From Clostridia bacterium (GTDB lineage Bacteria > Bacillota > Clostridia > Christensenellales > Aristaeellaceae): DNA of 64,000 bases. The position numbers and the translations under genes were made by a program. The stretch covers positions 62,001 to 126,000 of the forward strand of contig JAFSOC010000031.1 in NCBI GenBank assembly GCA_017447185.1, given 5' to 3'. This document shows, one piece after another, positions 14,110 to 23,399 of this stretch. A model generated the notes under the pieces. The model did no database searches, had not been told where the DNA came from, and worked only from the letters and a program-made list of their open reading frames with translations. Position 1 is the first letter of the stretch; every line of letters begins with the position of its first letter.

Positions 14110-17001
14110 ATGGCGCTTAATTTCCTGAAAGACCTGTTTGCCTCCGCGCAGGCAAAGCAGATCATTCCTGCCCTGACCCACACGCCCTTTGACGAGCTGA
14201 TGGTCATCGATCTGAAGTCCGGGCAGTACGAGTCCCGTTTCCACGCGGACGGGAAGTTTTTTGCGCCTATCAACGGTGGTGAATTCCAGGCCCTGCTGGA
14301 TTACTGTTCCGCCAACCTGGTGCATCCGGAGGATCTGGAGCGGAGCAAGGCCTTCCTGAACCTTTCGGATATGAAAGCCCGGCTGACCCGGAGCGATCCC
14401 ATGGGGATCCTGACGGAGCAGTTCCGCTACCTGGCCCTCAACGGCGAATGGTGCCTGATGGAAGGTCTGCTGATCGCCGGCACGGAGTTCGGCCTGGGGG
14501 AAAACATTGTCTACTACTACCTCTTCGACGTGGAGGAAATCCGCAGCCGGGAGGAAGGCCAGTATGTGGACGCGTCCCTCCCCTCCCAGAAGCTGCTGAG
14601 CCAGATGCCGGACCAGATGCCAGAGTCCGCCTTCTTCACCTATGTGCAGGAGCGGCTGATCCATCCGGCGGAAGGGCGCTGGTGCCTCATCGCTGTGGAT
14701 ATCAAGCATTTCAAGCTTTTCAAGGAACTGAACGGGCAGGAGAACGGCGAGCAGCTGCTGGTCCGCTTCGCGGAAACGCTGCACACCGCCGCGCAGGAAA
14801 CCGGCGGCGTCTCCTGTTACCGCGGGCAGGATGACTTTGCCCTCCTCATCCCCTATGACAATTACCGCATTGAGCGGCTGTTTGCCGACCTGTGCCGGGC
14901 CATTGATTCTCTGTCCGGCGTCAGCGGCTTCTTCCCCATCTTCGGTATCGCCGTCATCGACGCGGAGACCGAAAGCACCGCCCTGGACCTGTTCAACCAG
15001 GCAGCCCTCACGGCGGAGGAAATCAAGGACGACCTGCAGTACCATATCCGGGTGTATGACCCGAAGGTGCACGAGCGCCACGTGGAGGAGTTCAAGCTCC
15101 TGGCCGAATTCCAGGCCGCGCTGAAGAACGGGGGCATCACCTTCTTCCTGCAGCCCATCTGCCGCGTGGCCAACGGAAAGATCGTCGGGGCGGAATCCCT
15201 GTCCCGCTGGCGCAGGGAGGACGGGACCTACATTTCCCCCGTGTTCTTCATCCCCGTACTCGAAAAATACGGCGTGGTGACCGACCTGGACCTGATGATC
15301 TGGGAAGGCGTGTGTGCCTGGCTCCGGGGCGTGATCGACCGGGGCGCCCGGCCGGTGCCCATCTCCGTGAACGTCTCCCGGATCGACATGTTCGCCATGG
15401 ACGTGGCGGAGGTGCTGGGCGGCCTGCTGGAGAAGTACAGCCTTACCCCGGACCTTCTGAAGGTGGAAATCACGGAGTCCGCCTATGTGGACGATTCCGA
15501 CCAGATCAGGAATGCCATCGCCGCCCTGCGGGCCAAAGGCTTCAATGTACTGATGGACGATTTCGGCAGCGGCTATTCCTCGCTGAATATGCTGCGCTCC
15601 ACCAGCATGGACGTGATCAAGCTGGACGCCCAGTTCCTCCACTTCAACGCCGGTGAGGAACAGAAGGGCATGAACATCCTGGAGTCCGTCATCAACATGA
15701 CCAAATCCCTTTCCACCCCCATCATCGTCGAGGGTGTGGACACGAAGGAACTGGTCCAGTACCTGACGGATATGGGCTGCCGCTACATGCAGGGCTTCTA
15801 TTTCTACCGGCCCATGCCCGGGGAGCAGTTCGAAAAGCTGCTGAAGAACCCGGACAGGATGGATTACAGCGGCATCCGCCAGCCCATCCACGAGCAGATG
15901 CACGTGCGGGAATTCATGGATGACAGCATTTACAGCGACGCCATGCTGAACAATATCCTGGGCCCGGTGGCCTTCTACCTCCAGCGGGGCAGGAATGTGG
16001 ACATCGCCCGGTTCAACCAGCAGTTTTTCCGCCTGGTGGGCATCGAACCGGAGATCCTGGAGGAGCGCCGCTACGGCATCCAGGAATTCTTCCATCCCGA
16101 GGACCGGGACCGGTTCTTTGAAATGCTGGAAAATGCCAGGCGCAACCGCATTACCGGCAGCAGCGGTTTCTTCCGCATCTTCAAGCCCGGCGGCGCTCTC
16201 TTCTGGATGGACCTGCGGGTCTACTACCTGCGGGAGCAGGACGGCGGTTCCCTCTTCTACGGTTCCGCCCGGGATATGACGGAGCTGCTCTATGTGAACA
16301 ACGACCTGCCCGGCGGCTACTACCGCTGCACGCCGGAGGACGGATTCCGGTTCCTGTACGTGAGCCAGGGCTTCCGGAGCCTGACCGGCTTTACGAACGA
16401 CGAACTGAAGATCCGCTTCGACAGCAAGCTGCTGAACATGATCCACCCGGACGACCGGGAAAAGGTGCTCCGGGAATCGGAGGAGCTCGCCCGCGGCAAA
16501 CGGGACCGGATCTCCCCCTACCGGATCCTGAACGCGTCGGAAGAATACCGCTTCGTCATCGACCAGTCCCGCTACACGGATTCCTTCGGCGAGCCCTGCT
16601 TCCAGAGCGTGCTCATCGACATCACCGAGGTCATGAAGCTGCGGAACCGGATGCGCATCCTGGAAAAATACGCCACGGACTGCATCCTCTTCCTGCGCAA
16701 CCTCATGGATCCTTCCACCATGGACCTGGTGGTCTACGGCCTGCAGGACGCCATCGGCATGGACGGGAAAACCTTCATGGAGCAGCTCGTCCGCAAGGAG
16801 ATCCGGATCAGCAGCATGCTGGGGGATTCTCTGGACGAGCGGTTCCTGAAAAACAGGGACGATCCAGCAAAAGCCAACGGACTTTACCTCCTCCACTTCC
16901 CGGACGGGAAGGAAGCAAAGATGCACATCCGCTTCAGCCTGATCCCGGACGAGGCGGAAGACATGGCCTGCATCCTGACCCTGACCCCCGCCACCTCCTG
17001 A
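14110..17001 (+). CDS. GGDEF (degenerate)-EAL-PAS-PAS c-di-GMP phosphodiesterase
   Basis: A 963-residue soluble signalling protein. Residues ~25-145 look PAS-like. The GGDEF domain at ~165-320 has RGQDDF in place of GGDEF, so it is probably not a cyclase and may act as a GTP-binding regulatory domain. The EAL domain (~335-590) keeps the phosphodiesterase residues: GAESLSRW, NVSRID, EITES, MDDFGSGYSS, KLDAQF, IVEGVD and MQGFYFYRPMP. Two PAS domains (~615-730 and ~735-850) follow, and the last ~100 residues are unassigned. Sensor domains C-terminal to EAL are less usual. The ATG at 14110 follows AGGGAG. It is predicted to hydrolyse c-di-GMP. Confidence 0.9.
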   Translation: MALNFLKDLFASAQAKQIIPALTHTPFDELMVIDLKSGQYESRFHADGKFFAPINGGEFQALLDYCSANLVHPEDLERSKAFLNLSDMKARLTRSDPMGILTEQFRYLALNGEWCLMEGLLIAGTEFGLGENIVYYYLFDVEEIRSREEGQYVDASLPSQKLLSQMPDQMPESAFFTYVQERLIHPAEGRWCLIAVDIKHFKLFKELNGQENGEQLLVRFAETLHTAAQETGGVSCYRGQDDFALLIPYDNYRIERLFADLCRAIDSLSGVSGFFPIFGIAVIDAETESTALDLFNQAALTAEEIKDDLQYHIRVYDPKVHERHVEEFKLLAEFQAALKNGGITFFLQPICRVANGKIVGAESLSRWRREDGTYISPVFFIPVLEKYGVVTDLDLMIWEGVCAWLRGVIDRGARPVPISVNVSRIDMFAMDVAEVLGGLLEKYSLTPDLLKVEITESAYVDDSDQIRNAIAALRAKGFNVLMDDFGSGYSSLNMLRSTSMDVIKLDAQFLHFNAGEEQKGMNILESVINMTKSLSTPIIVEGVDTKELVQYLTDMGCRYMQGFYFYRPMPGEQFEKLLKNPDRMDYSGIRQPIHEQMHVREFMDDSIYSDAMLNNILGPVAFYLQRGRNVDIARFNQQFFRLVGIEPEILEERRYGIQEFFHPEDRDRFFEMLENARRNRITGSSGFFRIFKPGGALFWMDLRVYYLREQDGGSLFYGSARDMTELLYVNNDLPGGYYRCTPEDGFRFLYVSQGFRSLTGFTNDELKIRFDSKLLNMIHPDDREKVLRESEELARGKRDRISPYRILNASEEYRFVIDQSRYTDSFGEPCFQSVLIDITEVMKLRNRMRILEKYATDCILFLRNLMDPSTMDLVVYGLQDAIGMDGKTFMEQLVRKEIRISSMLGDSLDERFLKNRDDPAKANGLYLLHFPDGKEAKMHIRFSLIPDEAEDMACILTLTPATS

Positions 17002-17021
17002 CCTTCAGGAACTAAATCATA

Positions 17022-17044
17022 CCCCGGCACCCGCCGGGGTTTTT
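17022..17044 (+). terminator. Rho-independent terminator of the EAL gene
   Basis: CCCCGGC, four-base loop, GCCGGGG, then five Ts (17040-17044). The next promoter's -35 begins three bases further on. Confidence 0.85.
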
Positions 17045-17046
17045 GC

Positions 17047-17075
17047 TTGCAAAAAAAGGGCATTCACTTTATAAT
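17047..17075 (+). promoter_or_regulatory. Promoter of the rpiR-type operon
   Basis: TTGCAA (17047-17052), 17-bp spacer, TATAAT (17070-17075), immediately after the upstream terminator. Confidence 0.7.
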
Positions 17076-17110
17076 CTCCCGGGACGAAATGAAGGAAAGG
17101 ACGCGCTGAA

Positions 17111-17980
17111 ATGCAAAACGCCGGGGATATGATGGATCGGCTGAACCAGTCCGGGCGGCGGCTGAGCAAAAGCCATCGCAGGATTGCCGAATACATCACC
17201 GCCAATTACGACAAGGCGGTCTTCATGACCGCGGCCCGGCTCGGGGAATGCGTCGGGGTCAGCGAGAGCACAGTGGTGCGCTTCGCCTCCGCCCTGGGAT
17301 ACGAAGGCTATCCCCAGCTGCAGCGCAGCCTGCAGGAGCTGGTGTCCCACCGGCTGACAGCCAACCAGCGCTTCGAGCGGGTGACGGAGATCGACCCCCG
17401 CAACGTCCTTTCCACCGTGCTCAAAAGCGACGCGCAGAACCTGCACGCCACCCTGGAGGAGCTGGATCCCGCCGTGTTTGAGAACGTAGTCAGCCGGATC
17501 CTTTCCGCCCGGTCCGTCTACGTGATCGGCCTGCGGAGCGCGGCGCCCCTGGCCCAGTTCCTGGTGAACTACCTGCGCTACATGTTTGACCACGTGCGCC
17601 TGGTTTCCGGCGGCGCGGCGGACGGGCCGGAGGAAATGCTGGAAATGCACGAAAGCGACGTGCTGATCGGGATTTCCTTCCCGCGGTATTCCGCCCGGAC
17701 GGTGGAGGTCATGCGCTTCGCCCGCCACTGCGGCGCCCAGGTGGTGGCCGTGACCGACGGGCCCATGAGCCCCCTGTGCGAGGTGGCGGACGCCTGCCTC
17801 ACGGCGCGGACGGATATCGCCTCCTTTGTGGACTCCCTTGCTGCGCCCATCAGCGTGATCAACGCGCTGCTCGTTGCCCTCTCGCTGCACCGGAAGGACG
17901 CCCTGAGCGAGCACTTCCGCCGGCTGGAGGATATCTGGAAAAACTACCGTGTCTACCTGGAGGAGGACCGCCATGGCTGA
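17111..17980 (+). CDS. MurR/RpiR-family transcriptional regulator (HTH-SIS)
   Basis: A 289-residue regulator. Residues ~1-80 are the RpiR-type helix-turn-helix (LGECVGVSESTVVRFASALGY). Residues ~120-255 are a SIS domain for a phosphosugar ligand (SVYVIGLRSAAPLAQFLVNY, DVLIGISFPRYSARTVEVM). Family members control sugar-phosphate or N-acetylmuramate genes. It heads a plus-strand operon, and its end overlaps the next gene's start by 8 nt (ATGGCTGA), which implies translational coupling. No sugar enzyme lies beside it, so the target is unknown and may be distant. Confidence 0.88.
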   Translation: MQNAGDMMDRLNQSGRRLSKSHRRIAEYITANYDKAVFMTAARLGECVGVSESTVVRFASALGYEGYPQLQRSLQELVSHRLTANQRFERVTEIDPRNVLSTVLKSDAQNLHATLEELDPAVFENVVSRILSARSVYVIGLRSAAPLAQFLVNYLRYMFDHVRLVSGGAADGPEEMLEMHESDVLIGISFPRYSARTVEVMRFARHCGAQVVAVTDGPMSPLCEVADACLTARTDIASFVDSLAAPISVINALLVALSLHRKDALSEHFRRLEDIWKNYRVYLEEDRHG

Positions 17981-19217
17981 CATCCTTGTGATCGGCGGCG
18001 GTGCCGCCGGAATGACCGCGGCGCTCTTTGCCGCCCGGGGCGGCGCGAAGGTGACGCTCCTGGAGCAGAACGAAAAGCTGGGTAAAAAAGTCTATATCTC
18101 CGGGAAAGGCCGCTGCAACCTGACCAACGACTGTGACCGGGATACCTTCCTTTCCCAGGTGCCCCGGAATCCCCGCTTCCTCTACGGCGCGCTGAGCTTC
18201 TTCTCCCCGCAGGACATGATGGCCCTGCTGGAGGGCGCCGGCTGCCCGGTGACGGTGCAGCGGGGCCGGCGGGTTTTCCCCGCGACGGAGAAGGCAAGTG
18301 ACGTGACGAAAGCCCTTGCCTCCCTGATGGCTTCCGCCGGGGTGAAGATCCGGCTGAACACCGCGGTGAAGGCCCTGGAAATCGAAGACGGCCGCGTCAC
18401 CGGCGTACGGACCGCAGCGGGGGATATGATTCCCGCGGACGCGGTGATCCTCTGCACCGGCGGCTTCAGCTATCCCGCCACCGGCTCCACCGGGGACGGA
18501 TACCGCTTTGCCAAAGAGGCCGGGCATACCGTGCTCTCTCCCTCGCCCGTGCTGGTGGGGCTGGAAACCGCGGAAGACTGGCCCCGCGCCTTGCAGGGCC
18601 TGAGCCTGAAGAACGTAACGCTCACCCTTTCAAAGGGAAAGAAAACCCTGTATACCGAACTCGGGGAAATGCTCTTCACCCACTTCGGTATCTCCGGGCC
18701 GCTGGTACTCGAAGCCAGCTGCCACCTGCCGGAGGACCTGAAGGAAGCCTCCCTGCGGATCGACCTGAAGCCCGGGCTCACCCCGGAGCAGCTGGACGCA
18801 CGGCTGCTGCGGGACTTCGCAGCCTCAGGCAAAAAGCAGCTGCGGACGGAACTGAATTCCCTGCTGCCCTCCCGCCTGGCGGACCTGTTTCCCCGCCTCT
18901 GCGGCCTGCCGGACACCCTTGCCTGCAGCCAGATCACCGGCGAACAGCGCCGGCGCCTGGGGGAAATGCTGAAAGCCCTGCCGCTGACCGTCCGTGCCCC
19001 CCGGCCCATTGCCGAGGCCATCGTCACCCGGGGCGGCGTCAGCGTGAAGGAAGTGGAGCCCGGCACCCTGCGCAGCCGGATCCTGCCGAACCTGTACTTC
19101 GCCGGGGAATTGCTGGACGTGGACGCCCACACCGGCGGCTACAACCTGCAGATCGCCTGGTCCACCGGAGCGCTTTCCGGAGCTTCTGCCGCAGAAGATA
19201 CCCTTTCATCACTGTAA
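17973..19217 (+). CDS. BaiN/HI0933-family NAD(P)/FAD-dependent oxidoreductase
   Basis: A 414-residue flavoprotein. The N terminus has the dinucleotide-binding GGGAAGMTAALFAARGG, then KKVYISGKGRCNLTN, typical of the HI0933/YhiN family. The C terminus has the second FAD motif (LYFAGELLDVDAHTGGYNLQ). Family members are annotated as aminoacetone oxidases or BaiN-type reductases; the substrate is unknown. The start at 17973 follows GGAGGA and overlaps the regulator's stop. Two upstream in-frame codons from 17949 are excluded because they lack a ribosome binding site. It is the second gene of a four-gene operon. Confidence 0.88.
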   Translation: MADILVIGGGAAGMTAALFAARGGAKVTLLEQNEKLGKKVYISGKGRCNLTNDCDRDTFLSQVPRNPRFLYGALSFFSPQDMMALLEGAGCPVTVQRGRRVFPATEKASDVTKALASLMASAGVKIRLNTAVKALEIEDGRVTGVRTAAGDMIPADAVILCTGGFSYPATGSTGDGYRFAKEAGHTVLSPSPVLVGLETAEDWPRALQGLSLKNVTLTLSKGKKTLYTELGEMLFTHFGISGPLVLEASCHLPEDLKEASLRIDLKPGLTPEQLDARLLRDFAASGKKQLRTELNSLLPSRLADLFPRLCGLPDTLACSQITGEQRRRLGEMLKALPLTVRAPRPIAEAIVTRGGVSVKEVEPGTLRSRILPNLYFAGELLDVDAHTGGYNLQIAWSTGALSGASAAEDTLSSL

Positions 19218-19229
19218 ACCGGAGGAACT

Positions 19230-20231
19230 ATGACCTATATTGTTTTGGACCTGGAATGGAACCAGCCTGTATCCTATCAGAGCCGTACCTACCGGGAAGT
19301 GGGAGACAAACTGATTTTTGAAATGATCCAGATCGGCGCGGTGCGCCTGGGCCCGGACCTGACCCCGGCGGAAGCCATCTCCATCCCGATCGCCCCCACC
19401 CATTACCTGCGGATCCATCCGCGGATCAGGCGCATGACCGGCCTGGATTCGGAAAAGCTGGCCGGCGCGCCCCACTTCCGGGAAGCCCTGGAGCAGTTCA
19501 CCGCCTGGTGCGGGGAGGACTATACCCTGCTGACCTGGGGCTGCGACGACATCAGCGTGCTGTACCAGAATATTGAATTCTTCAAGTGCGAAGATATCCC
19601 GCTGGCACCCCTGTGCGACATCCAGAAGCTGTTCAGCGAAGTGCACAATATGAAGGACCGCTCCGGCCTGAAGACCGCCATGGAGCTGACCGGCATCGTC
19701 CCGGCGGAAACCATGGCCTTCCACAACGCGCTCTACGACGCCTGGTACACAGCCCTGGTGTTCAAGACGCTGCCGGATCCCTCCGCGGTGCTGAACTATC
19801 CCCAGAAGCCGCGGAAGCTGATCCATGACCGCAAAAACGCCCGGGAAAAGACCCAGGGCGAAACCTTCGATACCGTGCGGGAAGCGCTGGAAAGCGATAC
19901 CGCAATTCATCCGGTTTGTCCGCGGTGCGGAAGGGTTCTGGTCCTCGACGGCGAATATATTAAACAGAGTGCCGACAAATATATCGCTGTGGCCAAGTGC
20001 AAAAACCATGGCCGGATCCTGATCCGCCTCCGTTTCCGGATTGACGATGACGGAAAAAAGATCCTTACGCGTACCACCGCTCCCGCCACGGGAGCCAACG
20101 TGGCCTACGTCCATACCAAGCAGCTGCAGATGCGGGAGCGGCAGGCCCGCTACCTGGAGGAGCACGGCGCTCTGCCCGATCCGGATGAAGAGCTGCTGAA
20201 TGCTGAGGTGTCCAGTATGCCCTTCGATTAA
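19230..20231 (+). CDS. DEDDh 3'-5' exonuclease with C-terminal Zn-ribbon-like domain
   Basis: A 333-residue protein. Residues ~1-185 are an RNase T/DnaQ-type exonuclease fold: VLDLEW (first acidic pair), LTWGCDD, and HNALYDAWYTA (catalytic His and last Asp). It resembles KapD-like exonucleases. Residues ~222-260 contain CPRCG and CKNH, a possible zinc-binding element in a small beta domain. The function is probably trimming of RNA or short oligonucleotides in the cytoplasm; the target is unknown. The gene starts 12 nt after the flavoprotein and ends 17 nt before the uridine-kinase-like gene. Confidence 0.82.
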   Translation: MTYIVLDLEWNQPVSYQSRTYREVGDKLIFEMIQIGAVRLGPDLTPAEAISIPIAPTHYLRIHPRIRRMTGLDSEKLAGAPHFREALEQFTAWCGEDYTLLTWGCDDISVLYQNIEFFKCEDIPLAPLCDIQKLFSEVHNMKDRSGLKTAMELTGIVPAETMAFHNALYDAWYTALVFKTLPDPSAVLNYPQKPRKLIHDRKNAREKTQGETFDTVREALESDTAIHPVCPRCGRVLVLDGEYIKQSADKYIAVAKCKNHGRILIRLRFRIDDDGKKILTRTTAPATGANVAYVHTKQLQMRERQARYLEEHGALPDPDEELLNAEVSSMPFD

Positions 20232-20248
20232 CCGAAGGAGGACGCGTC

Positions 20249-21898
20249 ATGATTATCCGTTCCAATAACAACCAGAAAGAATTCCCGGAAGGAACCACCG
20301 TGCAGAACTGCCTGAAAGGCCTGGACGCCTTTCCCCGCGGCACCCTGGCCGCCCTGTCCGGCGGTATCGTCATTGAGCTGAACGATCCGCTGCGCCGTGA
20401 CTGCACGCTGACGCCCCTGACCCTCGAGCACGAGGAAGGGCGCCGCATTTACGAACGTTCCCTCCGTTTTGTCATGCTGCTGGCCCTGCGGCACCTCTAC
20501 CCCTACCAGCAGGTGCGGATTGAATACTCCGTGGGCTACGGCGTGTTCGTCCGCCTGCCGGGGATCGAGCTGCACCGGCAGGACATCGTCAAGATTGAAA
20601 ACGAAATGCACCGGATCGTGGACCTGGACCTGGTCTTCACCCGCAAACAGTGGACCCGGGAGGACGCCATCCGCTACTTCAACGAGGAAAAACAGCCGGA
20701 CAAGGTGGAGCTGCTGACCCGGCGCCCCGTGCCCACCTTCACCATGTACTCCATCGACGGCATGTGGGAATACTTCTACGGCGCCATGACCGTGTCCACC
20801 GGATACGTGCCGGTGTTCACCCTCTTCGAGCTGCGGGGCGGCTTCGTGCTGCAGCTGCCGGCGGGCTCCGACTTCGACCACGCGGCTCCCTATATCTATC
20901 GGCCGAAGCACCTGGAGGTCTTCCAGCAGAGCGCCCACTGGTGCGAGGTCCTGGGCGTCACCAACGTCAGCGACGTCAGCATCATGATCGAGGAGAACCG
21001 GCTGCGCAACTTCATCCGCGTGAACGAGGCGCTGCATGAAACCGCCATCGACGACATCGCGAAGAAGATCCACGAGCAGCACAAGCACGTGGCCCTGGTG
21101 GCCGGCCCCTCCGCCAGCGGCAAGACCACCTTTGCCGCCCGGCTCGCCGTGCACCTGCAGATGTACGGCCATCCCTCCCGGCGCATCTCCATGGACGATT
21201 TCTTCATCAACCGGGCGGAGCTGCCCGTGCAGCTGGACGGAACCCGGGATTTCGAAACCATCGAAGCCCTGGACGTGAAGCTCCTGGCGGACACGATTTC
21301 CGGCCTGCTCAACGGCGAGGAAGTCTTCATCCCCGGATTCGATTTCGAAAGCGGCGAGAAGGAATGGATGAACCCTCCCACCACGCTGGAGCCCGGGGAG
21401 ATCATCATCCTGGAGGGCATCCACGGCCTGAACCCGAAGATCGTGGATCAGCTTCCGGCGGACGAGATTTACCGCATCTTCGCCAGCGCCCTCACCTGCC
21501 TGAACCTGGACGACCACAACCGGATCCGCACCACGGACGTGCGCCTGCTGCGGCGCATCGTGCGGGACAAGCAGTTCCGGGGCTATATGCCGGAGGCCAC
21601 GCTGGCCCTGTGGCCCAACGTCCGCCGGGGCGAGGAAAAATACATCTTCGCCTACCAGGAGAACGCGGACAGCATGTTCAACACGGCGCTGCACTATGAG
21701 CTGCCGATCCTGAAGCTCTACGCCTACGACCTGCTGAAGGACGTGCCGCCGGATTCCCCCAACTACCTGCTGGCCCGCCGGCTGATCAAGGCGCTGAACT
21801 ACCTGCCGGACGTGGACGAAAGCCTGTTGGACGAAATTCCGCCGCTGTCGCTGCTGCGGGAATTCATCGGCGGATGCACCCTGGACCACGACGACTGA
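20249..21898 (+). CDS. Uridine-kinase-like nucleoside kinase with N-terminal TGS/ThrRS-like domains
   Basis: A 549-residue protein. The N terminus (~1-60) is a ubiquitin-like TGS domain and ~65-235 resembles the second additional domain of threonyl-tRNA synthetase. The rest is a uridine kinase/PRK P-loop domain with GPSASGKTTF (~residue 288) and the substrate motif SMDDFFINR. Such fusions occur widely in Clostridia and Thermotoga and are annotated as nucleoside kinases; the role of the N-terminal part is unknown. The start at 20249 follows GGAGG. It is the last gene of the rpiR operon, and a terminator follows. Confidence 0.88.
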   Translation: MIIRSNNNQKEFPEGTTVQNCLKGLDAFPRGTLAALSGGIVIELNDPLRRDCTLTPLTLEHEEGRRIYERSLRFVMLLALRHLYPYQQVRIEYSVGYGVFVRLPGIELHRQDIVKIENEMHRIVDLDLVFTRKQWTREDAIRYFNEEKQPDKVELLTRRPVPTFTMYSIDGMWEYFYGAMTVSTGYVPVFTLFELRGGFVLQLPAGSDFDHAAPYIYRPKHLEVFQQSAHWCEVLGVTNVSDVSIMIEENRLRNFIRVNEALHETAIDDIAKKIHEQHKHVALVAGPSASGKTTFAARLAVHLQMYGHPSRRISMDDFFINRAELPVQLDGTRDFETIEALDVKLLADTISGLLNGEEVFIPGFDFESGEKEWMNPPTTLEPGEIIILEGIHGLNPKIVDQLPADEIYRIFASALTCLNLDDHNRIRTTDVRLLRRIVRDKQFRGYMPEATLALWPNVRRGEEKYIFAYQENADSMFNTALHYELPILKLYAYDLLKDVPPDSPNYLLARRLIKALNYLPDVDESLLDEIPPLSLLREFIGGCTLDHDD

Positions 21899-21912
21899 AC
21901 CCCCTGCCGCGG

Positions 21913-21941
21913 TTGACAGAAAAAGCCCCGGGCCGTACAAT
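21913..21941 (+). promoter_or_regulatory. Promoter of the MATE gene, overlapping the upstream terminator
   Basis: TTGACA (21913-21918), 17-bp spacer, TACAAT (21936-21941). The spacer contains the left arm of the terminator at 21925-21960. Confidence 0.65.
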
Positions 21942-21960
21942 AGGCCCGGGACTTCTTTTT
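21925..21960 (+). terminator. Rho-independent terminator after the nucleoside kinase gene
   Basis: CCCGGGCC (21927-21934), eight-base loop, GGCCCGGG (21943-21950), then a T-rich tract to 21960. It shares sequence with the MATE promoter. Confidence 0.8.
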
Positions 21961-22004
21961 GTCCGTACATCTTTACGTTTTTTTCAGGGGAGCGGCGGAG
22001 CATC

Positions 22005-23399
22005 ATGGCGAAGAACAAAGAACTGATCCGGGATCTGACGGTGGGCAGCGTTCCGAAGACCATGCTCCGCTTTGCAATGCCCCTTTTCCTTTCCGGCCTG
22101 CTGCAGATGGTCTACAACATGGTGGACATGATTGTCGTCGGCCAGATCGTCGGTACGGCGGGGCTTTCCGCCGTGTCCATCGGCGGCGAGATGATGATGC
22201 TGATCACCTTCATCGCCATGGGCTTCTCCAACGCCGGGCAGATCCTGATCTCCCGTTACGTGGGCGAAAAGCGACACGACCGGATCGGCGAAATGGTCAG
22301 CACCCTGTTCACCCTGCTTCTGTCCATCGCGGTGGTGATCATGGTGGTGTTCCTCTTCACCTACCAGAACATCATGGCCTGGCTGAACACCCCGGACTCC
22401 ATCTGGGAATACACCCGGCAGTATGTCATCACCTGCATCTACGGCACGGTGTTTATCTACGGCTACAACCTGGTGTCCGCGATCCTGCGCGGCATGGGCG
22501 ATTCCAAGCATCCCTTCCTGTTCATCGCCATCGCCTCCGTGCTGAACGTGATCCTGGACCTCCTGTTCGTGGGCCCCATGGGCATGGGCCCCCGGGGCGC
22601 GGCCCTGGCCACGGTGATCGGCCAGGCGGTCAGCTTTATCTTCGCGCTGACGCTGCTCTACCGCCACCGGGAGCAGATCCATTTCGACTTCAAGCCTTCC
22701 CACTTCCGGATCTCCCGGAACGTGATCAAGCCGCTGCTTTCCCTGGGCATCCCCATGGTGATCCAGTCCGCGGCCATCACCTTCTCCATGCTGTTTGTCA
22801 ATTCCTATATCAACAAATACGGCGAGGTCTACATCGCCGTCACCGGCATCGCCCGGAAGCTGGAAAACATGATCAGCATCGTTTCCCAGGCCATCTCCGC
22901 CGCCGGCGGCGCCATGATCTCCCAGGCCCTGGGCGCGAAAAAAACAGAGCGCGTTCCGAAGGTGTTCTTCCACGCGCTCTGGATTGTGGCGATTCCGTCG
23001 GCCATCTTCGCCCTGATTACGCTGGTGAAGCCGGAATGGCTGTTCGGGATTTTCACCCAGGATCCCGCCGTGCTGCAGACGGTGCTCAACGAGTACATCA
23101 CCGTGGCCATGATCCAGTACCTGGGCTGCACGCTGCGTCCGCCGTCCTTTGCGCTGATCAACGGCAGCGGCAATTCCCGGATGAACCTGGCCGTGGCCCT
23201 GATGGACGGCGTCGCCTGCCGGATCGGCCTGTCCCTGCTGCTGGGCGTCGTCCTGGGCTGGGGCATCTCCGGCTTCTGGTACGGCAATGCCATCTCCGGC
23301 ACGATTCCCTTTGTAGTCGGTTTCTCCTTCCTGCTCTCCGGCCGCTGGCGGCCAAAGGAGGACCGGAAAAAGAAGGAAAAGGTTACGACGGATCCGTAA
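22005..23399 (+). CDS. MATE-family multidrug/cation antiporter
   Basis: A 464-residue membrane protein with about twelve helices. It has the family's repeated halves: FAMPLFLSGLLQMVYNMVDM near the N terminus and PLLSLGIPMVIQSAAITFSM near residue 245. It exports organic cations, drugs or metabolites in exchange for Na+ or H+; the substrate cannot be read from sequence. Its last 17 bases overlap the end of the converging rqcH gene (23383-23399), and no terminator separates them. Confidence 0.92.
   Translation: MAKNKELIRDLTVGSVPKTMLRFAMPLFLSGLLQMVYNMVDMIVVGQIVGTAGLSAVSIGGEMMMLITFIAMGFSNAGQILISRYVGEKRHDRIGEMVSTLFTLLLSIAVVIMVVFLFTYQNIMAWLNTPDSIWEYTRQYVITCIYGTVFIYGYNLVSAILRGMGDSKHPFLFIAIASVLNVILDLLFVGPMGMGPRGAALATVIGQAVSFIFALTLLYRHREQIHFDFKPSHFRISRNVIKPLLSLGIPMVIQSAAITFSMLFVNSYINKYGEVYIAVTGIARKLENMISIVSQAISAAGGAMISQALGAKKTERVPKVFFHALWIVAIPSAIFALITLVKPEWLFGIFTQDPAVLQTVLNEYITVAMIQYLGCTLRPPSFALINGSGNSRMNLAVALMDGVACRIGLSLLLGVVLGWGISGFWYGNAISGTIPFVVGFSFLLSGRWRPKEDRKKKEKVTTDP

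Noticed and set aside
13966-16926. 986-codon minus-strand open frame opposite the GGDEF-EAL-PAS gene
   Set aside because: Antisense shadow produced by GC-rich codon use. It is rich in His, Val, Gln and Gly and shows no domain, while the plus strand encodes clear GGDEF, EAL and PAS motifs.
20228-22063. 611-codon minus-strand frame opposite the uridine-kinase-like gene
   Set aside because: Antisense shadow; the plus strand has P-loop and TGS domains and a good ribosome binding site.
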